This document shows positions 10,901 through 23,100 of a stretch of 64,000 nt of DNA, one piece after another. The position numbers and the translations under genes are program-made. Position 1 is the stretch's first letter, and each line of letters begins with the position of its first letter. The stretch lies in contig NC_060026.1 in NCBI RefSeq assembly GCF_021134715.1, positions 12,887,001-12,951,000 of the forward strand, given 5' to 3'. This stretch comes from Daphnia pulex. Its lineage: Eukaryota; Arthropoda; Branchiopoda; Diplostraca; Daphniidae. The notes below the pieces were generated by a model, which made no database searches, had not been told where the DNA came from, and worked only from the letters and a program-made list of their open reading frames with translations.

Positions 10901-13177
10901 TCGATTTGTCGTCCATCTGCGGACAAGTGTAGGCCTATTACACTGGTATGGAACACATGGACCCAAGTACACAAGTGTCGAAGGGGGGAGAAGCAAACAC
11001 AAAATCAAACCCATACTTGGATGACTCCTCCACCCAAGCTGTCGCTGCGAGCGTGCAAGAACTCGGAGGGTAAACCGATCATCTTGCCCAGCCAATCCAT
11101 CACCAACGATTCCAATTCGGTGCAAGCTGGACTCGAAGCCTGCGATGGGCCGGCGATCGGGGCACCCAATGATAAATGGAAAACACACAAAAAAACGGCT
11201 CATTATTATAAGAGTCGCAACTGTTTGATAATATCAGTCACTGGGAAATGACGTTTATACCCAAGTGAAGCCCAAACAACCGATGGCGTCGGCTAGCATG
11301 TCGCCCAACAGCGAGGGAAAAGAATTCAGAGCCGGGAAATAAGCGTGCATGTAGGGGCTCTGCCAGTGAGTCACCTGCGTGAAAATAAAATAAAAACACA
11401 CATGAATTAAGCGCACTATTAATTAATTGCCATTGCTCCTATACAAGTATTCGTACAAATAGAGGCTGTCTGATTAAGTGTCAATCAGAAAAAAAGCCAC
11501 CTACAGTTCACTACTACAGTAAAGCCGCTTATTTTCATTGTGATGAGACTTTATGTCATCGCATCATGACGTAATTCAAAAAATAAAAAGGAAAGAATAA
11601 CATGTGTAAAATGTGTCTGCCGTATGGAAGGGTGGAAGCTCGGTGATAGGGCGATACAAATGACCTTTCATCCGATCCTTTCCATTTCTTATGACGGGCG
11701 TCTAAATAATAACAAAAAAGGGGTGGGCGATGCAGGCGCACATATGGAAGAAAAAATATAAAAAAGGAGAAACAGAAGTAGCGCTTTTTTATCGGCGTCA
11801 CGACACTCGCCAGGCTTGAAAAGATCAGTCTTCGTCAACATCCTAAATCCCTACCCAAACAAATCGTAGTCGTTGACATGGCAGACACACACACACACAT
11901 GAGAAGTAGCTTATCATTACTACAGAGGAGTTGCGACAAGAATTGAATCCTTACATTATTATTATTATTACTACTAGTACTACTATAACTGGATTACTAG
12001 ATGGGCGATATGGTTGGTATAGGGCACCGGCACCGTCGTCGTCGGATTTACCCATATATTATTACCGGATTTTTTTTCAGCCGCCGGATCAGCAGCTGGG
12101 GCGCTGTATAACATTGTCATAAATATGGGAACATATAAAAGAAAAACGACTTACTCCAGGCATGACGACACGTTCAACGTCAGCGAAGATGGTGTCCCAA
12201 TCTTCGCCCAGCTCGGGCGCCTGCTCCGGCAGCAGGTGTCGAATGTAGCCTGGCTTAACGTCGGGGAAAACGCGTCGCTGGCGGATGTTTTGCAGGTAGT
12301 CGGCGATATAATCCACCATCTCCTTGCCTATTATTCATCAAAAATAAGGGAAGAAAGGACAATATTGAATAGATAAAAACGTCTGAAAAGAAAGAGATCA
12401 ATGATGGCACAAGTGCATATTGTCATAAATATCCGAAAGGAAAATGATTAACAGATGAATAAATATCAATAAAATACGGCTGTTACACTTATTCCAGCCC
12501 CCACCACCCCTCTGCTGACAATAATTCTTCGCCTAAATTCTCCCATTTCGAAAAAATGGTCTGGCGCTGTTGTCAATGCAACTGGAATATATGAGATGGA
12601 TATAAAATTCCCAGGCTAAACGGGAAAAATAGAAAAAGAAAAGAAAACTTCCGGAAGAATTCCCCAAACGACACTGGGGATCTAATAGGAAAAATGGTCG
12701 GAAACAAAAGAGCACTTGATCTCGCCTGATCTGCTGCTGAACGTCTCGTTTTTCATATTGGATCCCGTCGGCTGATTTGTGACGGTGACGGCCATCGGCC
12801 GTCACAATATATTTAGTCTATACGCCACGAGATATGAAAAGCCATCGATTGTGCCAGACTCTCTCTCTCTCACCCGCCCGCACCCGCTTCCTTGGTCCAG
12901 GTTTGGCCGGAACGAATCCAGCGCGAGAGGCTCTCACTCATCGGGGTGGTGGCCGGGAGTGTAATAGATTGAACCCCCCATTTCCACCTTATATAATACA
13001 CACAATATGCCCCTTTTTTTTTCCCTAAATGTCGCCGGGCACGTCTGAGCATCAGCGTCACCTCGGACCCAGACTCGCCGCTCCTGGACGGATGTAAATC
13101 GCACCCGCCGACGTTGGTTGAAAAATCAATTACAATACGCCGTACGTACCTCTTTGGCGATACTCGTCGAAATCCAT
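8000..13177 (-). CDS. Hdc: Histidine decarboxylase (PLP-dependent)
   Basis: Converts histidine to histamine, the photoreceptor transmitter of arthropods. Sixteen coding exons (high to low): 13177-13150, 12327-12155, 11374-11261, 11139-11017, 10833-10699, 10611-10468, 10389-10323, 10245-10083, 10018-9948, 9870-9851, 9780-9682, 9615-9433, 9349-9103, 8695-8528, 8456-8286, 8220-8000. All phases join to give 708 residues. Group II decarboxylase motifs: [25 protein letters not shown] (His193), HVDAAYAG, and [12 protein letters not shown] with PLP Lys at about 304. NPSKW and the HFDCTAMW context, plus a C-terminal extension with KNFGTSLLL and a Lys/Ser-rich tail, favour HDC over DOPA decarboxylase, which is about 480 residues. 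Exon 10 is only 20 nt. A splice acceptor just upstream of the ATG (exon from 13207) implies a 5' UTR intron. Confidence 0.93.
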
Positions 13178-16100
13178 GTTGGCGTCGTTAGTTTAGTTAA
13201 AAACAATCTGAAAAATAAAAGATAACGAGAAATGAAACGGACGTTTTTTAAAAATTGGTTGGCGGGATCTTTTTTTTAAATCAGTTTGAAATGGCGGGGG
13301 AGGGAAATTTGAAAAGAATTTCTTAAGGATTTCAGTTTTTGACGTCTAGCAGACAAGCAGACATATACATGCACGTTACTGAGAAAGAGGAGAGAGAGAA
13401 GGGGGGGGGGAGAAAGTTTGTATGCCCGTCCGTAAACTTATTCCCCTGCTAAAACCCCCAAGAGAGAAAAGAGCGTTTGCACAAGGATAGATAATAATAG
13501 TGACATCGTTTGTCAAGCTAGACGCGCTCTAGACAACGTCCAAACTGGACTGGACAAAAAATGACTGATGATAAGAAAAATGTCATGAATAAAATCAGCT
13601 AATAAAATAGTTGACTTTTGCAACCGGTTATTCATTAACCGTAAATTCAGCGCTATCGGTTTAAACTAGTCAATTGAAAACACGCAACCACAAGAAACAA
13701 TTTAACAAAAACAACCGGTAGGAGCAAATGGTTTTACGATACCTTAATTTGAAAATAAATTCGGAATCTAAAATTTCTTTTTCTCGTTCGATGAATTAAG
13801 ATCGGCCAATATAAAACTGGATTGGATTTGGACGAATGTGTGTGTGCGGTTCTCACTGACTTGACGGAGCGTTTTTTTATTGCTACAAACCAAGTCCCCG
13901 GCTGGTGCTCGACTGACTCTGAGCAATCGGAGGGATTCGGTCATGTCCTTTTCATAGTCTTTTTCTCTTTTTTCTTTCCATTTTCCCTCCTATTTTTTTC
14001 TTCTTTTTATTTCTTATTTTTTGTCACATGGAATAGAGCGGGAGCGACCCTCCCACTCCGTCTATCCCTCCTCCAACCAACCGCCACCTAAACGCACAGC
14101 AGCAGTGCGGCCTCCAGTACGTAACCCACTCCCGCCCACTCACGCTAATATACGACCGTGCTGTTCAAGATTCATGTGAAAACTCTTTCTATTTTTCAAA
14201 GTTGAATTCTTAACTTTCAATATGGCTGAATAACAGACCAATGAATTACTCCCATATAGTCCTAATACAGACCCGTACGCAAAACACTCACAAGCTCACA
14301 AATCACAATAGCAAAAGTTCCGCGTCATTGGTTTGCTACACCCAATAGTATAAATCGCATAGGAACAATTCATTCTTTAAAAAAGCTTTACGTAAGCACA
14401 AGTTTAATTTAGTCAAATGTGGGCCGGGGGCAATGAATAAGCCTGTTTATCCGTTGAAATTGTTCCGCCATTTTTTTCGTCCCGACTGAAAATGTCCGGG
14501 AACGGAAGAAAGGGTTTGGCAATAAAATAACGACCCCTCCTAATTCATGTTCTCCTTCGATAGACGTCAAACGCGAGAGCGTCACTGTGCATTTGTATTG
14601 CACGTGAATATTGCTCCTCCCACCTACCCCCTTAGATATGATACGCAAATCAACTGCACATGACCAATTGGTCTCCAGTCATCCGCACACTGGCACTCTC
14701 TCCCCCCCCAAAAAAAAAACCTTATATCATAACTACAAGCTGTTACTAGTACACTGCAACTAGGGGGGGGGGGATTATATTGTACGTTTGATATTATACC
14801 GGGCTAGTATTAGATATATAGTGTCTACCTTATCAATTCCGGAGCGTCAGCGTGGAGGAGGAAAAAGAAGGTCATTCATTTTGGTCGGACATGGCTGTTG
14901 CAGGCCGATATCCACAGGCGGACAAATGACGAGAGAGGAGCTCTCTGGTCACTTACACAAAAGATTCAGGAACAATTCCTAGAAAGAAAAGAAAAGAGAA
15001 TTGAAAAATAATTTCACGGATCACTTGGCTTCCACCATTTACAAGAGTTTCTACCAACACAAACATCAAATAATCCGAATGGGTTTTTATTTTTGGGCTT
15101 ACAGAATTTGGAAACCACTCCGCAGCTGCCGGCCGACTGATTACGTTCGATAGTTGGGGGGTGGTGTTTGATTCTCAACTGTCCGTTGCTCCTGTTGTTC
15201 CTGTCCGGCACCGCCGGGGTGTAATAATACTCTTATGCCGTTTTACAGATATCTTTATGTGTGGTAAGACGTGGTCACAGAGGAACTGTATACACAGCGT
15301 CAATATTCGTACTGTGGTTGTTGTGTCGGCGATGATGATATCTTGAACGTGATTCATTCCGGCTGTCTTGTCGTTCCGCACGGACGACTCGGCTGTTGCG
15401 GAAGGCCTCCATCTCGTCGAGTCTGCGATACTCAACACTCTTTTTTCTTCTACTCCGGGGGTGGTGTATAGCGGTGGTCGGAAGCTGACGACGAGTGGAT
15501 TAGTGCTGATAAGTGGATTTATCGTCTACTTTTCTCTTCCGCACATTCTGGTTGTTTTCTTGTTGACTTATTTACTCAACTCCGGCGCGACATTTGTTGC
15601 CGAGACACTAAACTCTGATGTTCTTCACATGCGTCATGCATACACACACACATACACTATTCCTTGGCTACTATCAACCAGTAAGCCGCGTCGTTTCTTG
15701 GTTTTTGATCCATCGGAAAGTTAAAAGACCTTCAGATCAATCATCAAACTTGGCATCAATCAGTTGCGTTGAAGACATTTCTATTTAATCTTCATCGACG
15801 GATACGGATCAAAATGTTAAATTCTACCACGACATTGTAGAAAGAGTAATCGCCATTGTTAGAAAGCAAAATTGAAGCGCATAATAATAATAATAATAAC
15901 TCGCAGTATGTTAGGAAAATCAAGACTCTTTCTGCAGAGGATCGAAAATAAGACGACAGGAACCAGAAATGGCCAATTAGCCGCCCCTCCGATCTGTGGC
16001 AATTGCGCAAGTTCAATCTCCCAAGTATAGAGAAACAAAAAGCTTCAACATGCAGTTTAATCCCGAGCCAGCACGCGGCTCATTAGAAATTCTCCCCCCA

Positions 16101-17013
16101 ACTAAATGCTCAAAGTTTTGCTTTTCTATTTGTCATGTTTGCCATCGACTGTCACTGCTCTCATCAAAAACAGCGGGCGAAATATAAGCTTTTTCGTCAA
16201 AAGTCAAATCCCCCAGATTTCTGTTTTTTCCAAAATTAATGAATGAGAAATGTCTTTTGATTTGACCTTTAACACAACGACAATGTCAACCCCAAAATCA
16301 GAGAAGTTTTGACGTACGGGAGAGAAGGGAAAAAAAAGCGCACGCACACACTCAACACGAACTGAAAGGTTTCGTAATTTTTTCCCTTGTAAGTGGAGGA
16401 CAGTTTTTCGGAGTCCCTCTATGGCTTGGGTGGTCTACGACCGGCGTCTACCGGAGCAGACGCTCCGCTGAAGAAACCCTAGAGCGGAAAGAGGCGATTA
16501 CGCAAAACCGGACACCCGAAAAAAGGACAAAGAAGAAAAAAGTAGTGAAGGACATCCACATTTCACCTGCTGACCGTATCAAAAGGGCTGGGCAGTTTCG
16601 CTCTGTCTCCAACCGTTTCAATAAAGAGCTAACGATTCCGTTCGATAATTTTCAATCTACTATTTTAAAGAGAGCGCGGTGCTACATAATCCCATTAGTG
16701 ACTTAAAAGTTTCGCCTTGGCTGAAAAAAAGAAGAAGAAAATTTTATTTAAAAACAAAAAAAGTGGAATCCTGTTACTAGCCGTTTGCGTTATCAACACG
16801 ATCTATACCAGATTTACAAACTTAAAGAAGCCCCCCAAATTAATAAAGGAAAGGACATTTAAACGAGGTCAAAAGCTCAAGGAAAGTGATGCGAAAATCA
16901 CGACTACATCAACGTTTTTAGTATTAAAATTTATTCGCCATTCTATTTCAGACTGAATGACGCAATCAAATGTCACTGAACATATTCACCTGCTAACAGC
17001 GAAGGTTAAATTT
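13178..17013. other. 3.8-kb intergenic stretch upstream of Hdc
   Basis: It probably holds Hdc 5' UTR exons and regulatory DNA, and the 3' UTR of the Met-tRNA synthetase gene. No gene is supported. It has poly-G runs near 13406 and 14763 and an (ata)n-like run near 15880. A minus-strand 65-codon ORF at 15014-15211 has an acceptor-like site (ggcag) before a Cys-patterned tail; see findings. Confidence 0.4.
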
Positions 17014-19156
17014 TTAGTCAGATTTGATTTTGGGGAAGAGGACAGTCCCTTGAGCGCCGAGAGAAGTATCGGTGGTACTCGATCGTAGTCGAGCGAAATT
17101 CCAGTCGCGATTTTCCCGTGGCACACCCAATTTGTCTTAATGGAAATATTTCATCCTTTTAAAATCATGATCCCGGAAATAGCTTTCGTCATTCGAAAGG
17201 AATCAACTTACCGAGTAAACGTTCACTGTAAGAAGGCACGATCGGTTGAAGAAGCGTTCCCACTACCCTTGCAGTTTCCATGGTGACGGCCAATGTGGCA
17301 TTCAGTTTGTCAATCTCGCCTTCTTTTTTCAACTTCCAGGGTTCCATAGTCTGGAAAAAACCATTGGCACATCGAACTAGAGCCATGATTTGTTCAATTC
17401 CTCTGTAAATTAAACAATTAGTGATTAGGTTTGATTTTTATAACCAGGCAAAACACACGAATTTACTTGTAAAAGTTCCACTGTAGATATTCTTCGTGAA
17501 CAATGTCAGGGGTGCGTTGTAAAAGATCAAGCAACTCTAATCCTGGAGAACCACAGGCTTCAAAATCTGACGGACTGACTGCAAGTCTTATCTGCAAAGG
17601 ATTCAAATTCTTGCCACAGCAGCGGTTGACTAGATTGCCGATGCCGTCGGCCAAATTAGAGTTGGCGATTCGCACCAGCTTCGTCATACTAAAATCTTTG
17701 TCATTTTCAAAACTATTAATAAGATTGATAAACAAATCACTTGAGAACAATGTATGACTCACTTCCATCGCTGGCTGGAACTCCTTCGTGCAACAGAAAA
17801 TAACGGAGTCCAGTTGCTGTTGCGATATCGATGCAAGACTGAGGGCTGACGACGTTACCCGTAGTTTTAGACATTTTTTGATCGTCGGCCAGCCAATGGC
17901 CGTGTACTAGTAAACATTTCGGGGGATCAAAACCAGCAGCCAAAAGGAAGGCTGGCCAGTAAATACTATGGAATTTTAAGATATCTTTTCCAATCACATG
18001 AACACTCGGCGGCCAGATATTCTGTGGAATCAAAGGTTCGGATACGTTTTAATGTGTTGAAAAATATAAATTTTTTAAAATATTACCTTGTCAGAATGTG
18101 AGTGTTTGGCGACAGTCATGTAATTTAGCAATGCATCGAGCCACACGTAAATTGTTTGAGAAGGATCTTCTGGAACTGGAATACCCCAAGACAATCTTGC
18201 ACGAGGCCTAGATACTGACAAGTCTACAAGATCTTGTTCAAGCCATGATTTTACAAGATTATAATGCCGCACAGGTCGAACAACGGGACCTGTAAAAAAT
18301 TGTTTGGTTTGTGATTTTGTTGTACACTACTGAAAAAAAGGAAACTTACCACTGATCAACCATTTTAAAATTTCTCCTCTTAGCTTTGATAACTTGAACA
18401 AATAGTTTTCTTCACTGAACCATTCAACGGGACGATTAGATTCTGTTGAGACTCGTTGCTCACGACCATCAGGCAATTTCACTAGTGTGGTTTGATCTTC
18501 TGTAACAAATGTTTCATCGGCTGTGCAATACCAACCTTCATATTTTCCTTTATAGATGTACCCTTTATCTGAAAGAATATTCTAAAAAAATGGCTCATTA
18601 ATATGTGAAACATATTCACATTGCACTGACATTTACCCAAAATGAGTGAACGTTTTCTTTGTGTCGATTTTCAGTAGTCCTGATGTAATCGGTATAACCA
18701 ATTTCACATTTGTCCAAAGCATTTTTAAATAGAACAGAAACCTGATCACAGAATTGGCTGGGATCTTTATTGGCCTGTAATGATGCTTGTTGGATTTTTA
18801 GGCCATGCTCATCAGTCCCAGTAGAAAATACAACAGGGCTGCAACCAATTAAACGATGAAATCTGGCTGAGGAATCAGCAAGGACTGCTGTGTAGACATG
18901 CCCAATATGAGGCTCTAAATTAAAAGAAAACAAATATTGTAGTACTATTTGAAATGCTTAAATATGAAAATAAAATTCAAGAAAACACCAAACCTGCATT
19001 GACATAAAATATAGGTGTTGTGATGAAATATGGCTCATTTTTTGTGGTAGAAAATTGCCTTAAGCTTCCATCATAAACTTTAGTTCTTTTTTCGTTAAAT
19101 TTTGAATGAATAAACAAATTATAAGAAAATGAAAAACGTGTTCGAAGAAATCTCAT
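17014..19156 (-). CDS. MARS2: Methionyl-tRNA synthetase, mitochondrial
   Basis: Charges mitochondrial tRNA-Met. Eight exons: 19156-18994, 18914-18637, 18581-18350, 18289-18087, 18021-17763, 17695-17467, 17402-17212, 17135-17014; phases join to 558 residues, close to animal MARS2. The class I signature reads PHIGH (HIGH at about 57-60) after [12 protein letters not shown], and KMSKT stands for KMSKS at about 341-345. The TGTDEHG, WYC and [10 protein letters not shown] blocks of MetRS are present. The N terminus ([13 protein letters not shown]) is basic and hydroxylated, suiting a mitochondrial presequence. An in-frame upstream ATG at 19192 would add 12 residues; I chose 19156 for its CAAAATG context and presequence. 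No C-terminal tRNA-binding extension, as expected for the organellar form. Confidence 0.93.
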
Positions 19157-19370
19157 TTTGCCGCTGTCTAAGCAGACGACTGAAGTCACCATAATAGTTA
19201 TTTAGTTAATCAGAGCCATCTACTGATTGGAATAATAACATAACGCGGAAAATTTGATAAAACATGTTAAAATAATAAATAATCATTTGAAACACACATT
19301 TATTAATTGTCGATTGATTTTCTAAATAATTAAAAAACATTTCATCAGCAAAAAGGGACGAAAAAGCGGT

Positions 19371-19442
19371 TTCCCATACCGGGAATCGAACCCGAGCCTC
19401 TTGGGTGAAAGCCAAGTATCCTAGCCACTAGACCATATGGGA
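19371..19442 (-). tRNA. tRNA-Glu (anticodon UUC)
   Basis: 72-nt cloverleaf on the minus strand: acceptor TCCCATA/TATGGGA, anticodon arm CTTGG-CTTTCAC-CCAAG with TTC, T arm TCGGG-TTCGATT-CCCGG, discriminator A. It has one U-G pair in the T stem and otherwise paired stems. Confidence 0.92.
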
Positions 19443-19642
19443 TATATACAATTGTCAAAATAATGTTATATAATGTACAAGTGAGAAAAAATTTATTTTG
19501 TGCACATTTCGACATGCTAATAACGTTAAAATAGCCAAATATGAATGAAATAACATAATTAGGCAATGAACGCATTTAATACATCTTGTTCTTAAATTCA
19601 CAAAGAAAATTATCAACTTATTGTGCTGGAAATAAAAAAGGT

Positions 19643-19714
19643 TTCCCATACCGGGAATTGAACCCGGGCCTCCCGGGTGAGAGCCGGGTATCCTAACCAC
19701 TAGACAATATGGGA
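19643..19714 (-). tRNA. tRNA-Glu (anticodon CUC)
   Basis: 72-nt cloverleaf on the minus strand, same acceptor as its neighbour 200 bp away: acceptor TCCCATA/TATGGGA, anticodon arm CCCGG-CTCTCAC-CCGGG with CTC, T arm CCGGG-TTCAATT-CCCGG. The anticodon stem has compensating changes relative to the UUC gene. Confidence 0.92.
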
Positions 19715-20160
19715 TGTGAATAAACACGCTAGTTCTTAAATCCAGTGGCTAGAAATTTGTCTAAACTAATCAACAAAAGGCTAAAAATCTATCAGCGTCA
19801 AAACATTAACTAATCTTTTCCATTTTTTTATTTTCAAAATCTTATTGGACAAAGAAGGAGGAAAGCAAAAAAAAAAAAATTGTGCGTCTGTTTTTTTATT
19901 GCCCAATAAAATCAATGGGGTTGTAATTTAATTTGTCTGATTGAATTATTGAAAGTAGGCGAGTTCGTCAATTTAATTTGGATATACAGCGTAAACACTG
20001 ATTGAAGGATTGAATTGATTTTCATCGTCTCTTTTTTTTTAGTATGAATTATTATTTCAAGGCACTCGCCCAAGTGTCCCTTCGCTTCTAGATATTTTCA
20101 TTCTCTATTCTATCACGTATCACACAATTAACCACATCCAAGTTTCTGTTACAGTGCAAA
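19715..20160. other. Spacer and likely GLG1 3' UTR
   Basis: AT-rich, no ORF of note. It lies just after the stop of the minus-strand GLG1 gene and probably contains its 3' UTR. Confidence 0.5.
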
Positions 20161-23100
20161 CTATCTGTTCTTCATAACTTGATGTCTCTTTGAAATACGA
20201 CCGCAAAAGACCCCCAGCAAAAGAATTAATCCAACAAATGAGAGCCCCACCGCTAGGAAAACGTGTTTGGCGGGCGAATTACTCAGTTGTTCGACTAAAT
20301 CGTTGACTGACTCCAGATGCATGACCTGTGAAATGTATAAATGTGTGTCAATTGATTTATGTCACGGATTAATTACTCGGTATGGTATAAGGCATACTTG
20401 TGAAGCCTTGGCGAATAATTGCGTCCTCGTAGTAAGCATATCAAAACATTTCGGATCAAATTTCGCTTGCCCTTGCTCTTTAAACCGCAAGAGACATTTC
20501 AATCCTATTTACAAGTCACATAATTTAACAACTTTTGCACTACAGATTTACAAAATTGGACATACTTCGACCCTCTCCAGGTGGAACATCTTTGCAAAAT
20601 GTGACTAAATCGATAGCACAAGCTCGGTGTAGCAACGGATCGGCTTGAATGTCAATCTGGACAGCCGTTATAAGCAGAGCGATGTGGCGTCGACATTCGA
20701 CATTAGTCAACGTGTCAAATTTTCTTTTCAAGCATTCTTCCACTTGACCTTGTCGGTTGTTTTCAAGCTCTTCAGGTCCACAGTGCACTTCAATCTTATT
20801 ACAGCAGAAGCAAGTGTTGATGAAGATGATTTTCCCTTAACATGGTAGATGGACACAACATACCTCTTTATCGCAGACACTCACAAGAACAGGATCAAGC
20901 TGATAATGTAGAGCTTGTTGTTCCATTATGACCGTTAAATGGTCGGCACAGGACTGGGTCAGCGGCTTTTTAGAAACGAAGTTCTGTTTCAGGCAATCGA
21001 CAACTTTCCCTTCAAGTTCGCGATCCTTAGGTGCACTCTGCCAAACCTATTCAAATTAACAGTATTATAGAAACAGGATCGATAGTATTACACACAAGAG
21101 TAATAAAATACCGCAAGACAAAATTTCGGTATGTCCATGGTGCATGCTTTCTTCAGAGCAGGATTGAAACGAATATCAAGATTCTGTTCAGCCATCCGTT
21201 CCAAAATCAATTCTTTGCAATGAAGTTCTAGAGTGGTGTCGTCCAGATGGCTCTAAGAAAGCAAATTAAAATGGTAGATACCCTTTAAAAAAATGTGAGG
21301 GAAAGGTCAAAACTACTTTTAAACATTCCAGAGCGCTGCTAGCATCGTTCTGGCATAATCGACGAATTGGTTCTTTGCATTGTTGAATGAGTTGGAAATC
21401 AACACCGCTGTCATCCATTTCTTCTTTTTCGACCTGGAAGATGGCTGCATGGCAAATATCATCCAGTTGTTTACGGTGGGTTTTGAGGCATTCCAAAATT
21501 CGGCCTTGTCCTGGTTTGATTTGGGCACAAAATCGCTTTTCATCGGATGCGCAAGGCTTGCGGACGTTAGGATTGAACTGGACATCTTCATGCTGTTGGA
21601 GCAGCTGGTTCCTAAGCTGTTGGCGGCAAGGTTGAGACACACGATGCTGGGATCCGACATGGTTTCCCAAGCGTGAAACTAAGCTCTGTGCCACCGAGTC
21701 GTTTCGAACCATCTCGCTCAGACAAGCTACTACCTTTGGTCTAGATAATTAGAAATGAATGAACACATGAAATAATTGGCAACAAAATCTTAAAATTGGT
21801 AATGACTTACTTTTCTTTAATGTTGGGACACAGACGAGAAATATCTTGTTTGCAAGCTCGTTTAAATGGGGCGCTGAAACGGAAGTCCTGTAATGCAATC
21901 AATTGGAAATGCTCGACAGCAGCTCGGCATTTGGAGTTCATGGTTGTTTCAGTGTTCATTTTATATTCAACAAGACATTCCATCACTTGACCTTCATCGC
22001 CATCATCCATTTCTTCCTAAAAATAATAATAAGAAAGCAAAATAATAATAACGAAACTTTTTTCACGAAATCAAAAATTCAACGCGGAAATTTACTTGGC
22101 AATGTGTTTCAAGGAAACGGCTGCAGTAAGCCGTGATAAACGGATTAAGCTCCAAGTGTTCAGCCTCTTCTTCTGTGTAGTTGCTCACTTGCTGCTTGCA
22201 TGCCGGGCCAAGTCTTTCCAAGTTATCCTGCAAACATTGCATTTCTTCGCCTCTTCCTGTTTTCTCAAAACAAAGCGATGCTAAATCTTCGATGCAAGGC
22301 TCTTCAACCTAGCAATTTTAATAAATCGATCCTTTTTTAAGTCTATCTTAAAAACGGTGAAATCAAGCTTGATGACGATTTTACCTCTGGAATGAGATCA
22401 ACGCTGCTGGCCCTCTGTCGCATAACGCGTCGAACTTCGTCGGCACATTCGGGCTTCAGCTGAACATAAATTGGTGTCATGTTTACACAAATTATTTGAA
22501 GGAGATAAAATGTCTTACAGATGAATCAGTAGGGGGATGATAAGCATATCTGTAGAGGCAAGGTAATACGAGAGGATTACGCTGAGGTCCTATTGCATTA
22601 GCCTCTTCCGTCCAATTAGGAGCCGCATTGCAATATTGCGCAGCGTCTGATTTACACTGGGCGTAAAGCTGAGAATCCAAACGGAAATCACGAGCAACAA
22701 AATATTGAATTTCGAGCAAAGCAGTACGGCAGCTCGTTGTCATAACGTCCGAAAAAACTCTGCAACGGCAAGAATAAAAGAACTTGAGCTGTGCAAATAA
22801 TTTGATTACAAGGAATGAAAGAAAAATAACCCACTTATCCATAAGACAAGAAATAACGCTGGCCGGCTGGCTATCGACGGGATTTTTACAAGCAGTCTCG
22901 ACAACACTAGAGCAGGATGTTTTGAGCAAAGAATCCACCTGCCAGTCTGATCCGGCGTCAGTGACACGTATCAAATCTTCCAACTGTGACATTTTATCGA
23001 AAACAACATTATAAGAAAAAATTCAATAACCAGTGTGAATAAATGAAGAAATTACCGCACGGAGACACGTATCAGAAATGCCGTTTTGCCTCCTGGCATG

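Noticed and set aside
10778-11251. 157-codon plus-strand ORF
   Set aside because: Spans HDC exons 4 and 5 and their intron on the opposite strand; no domain.
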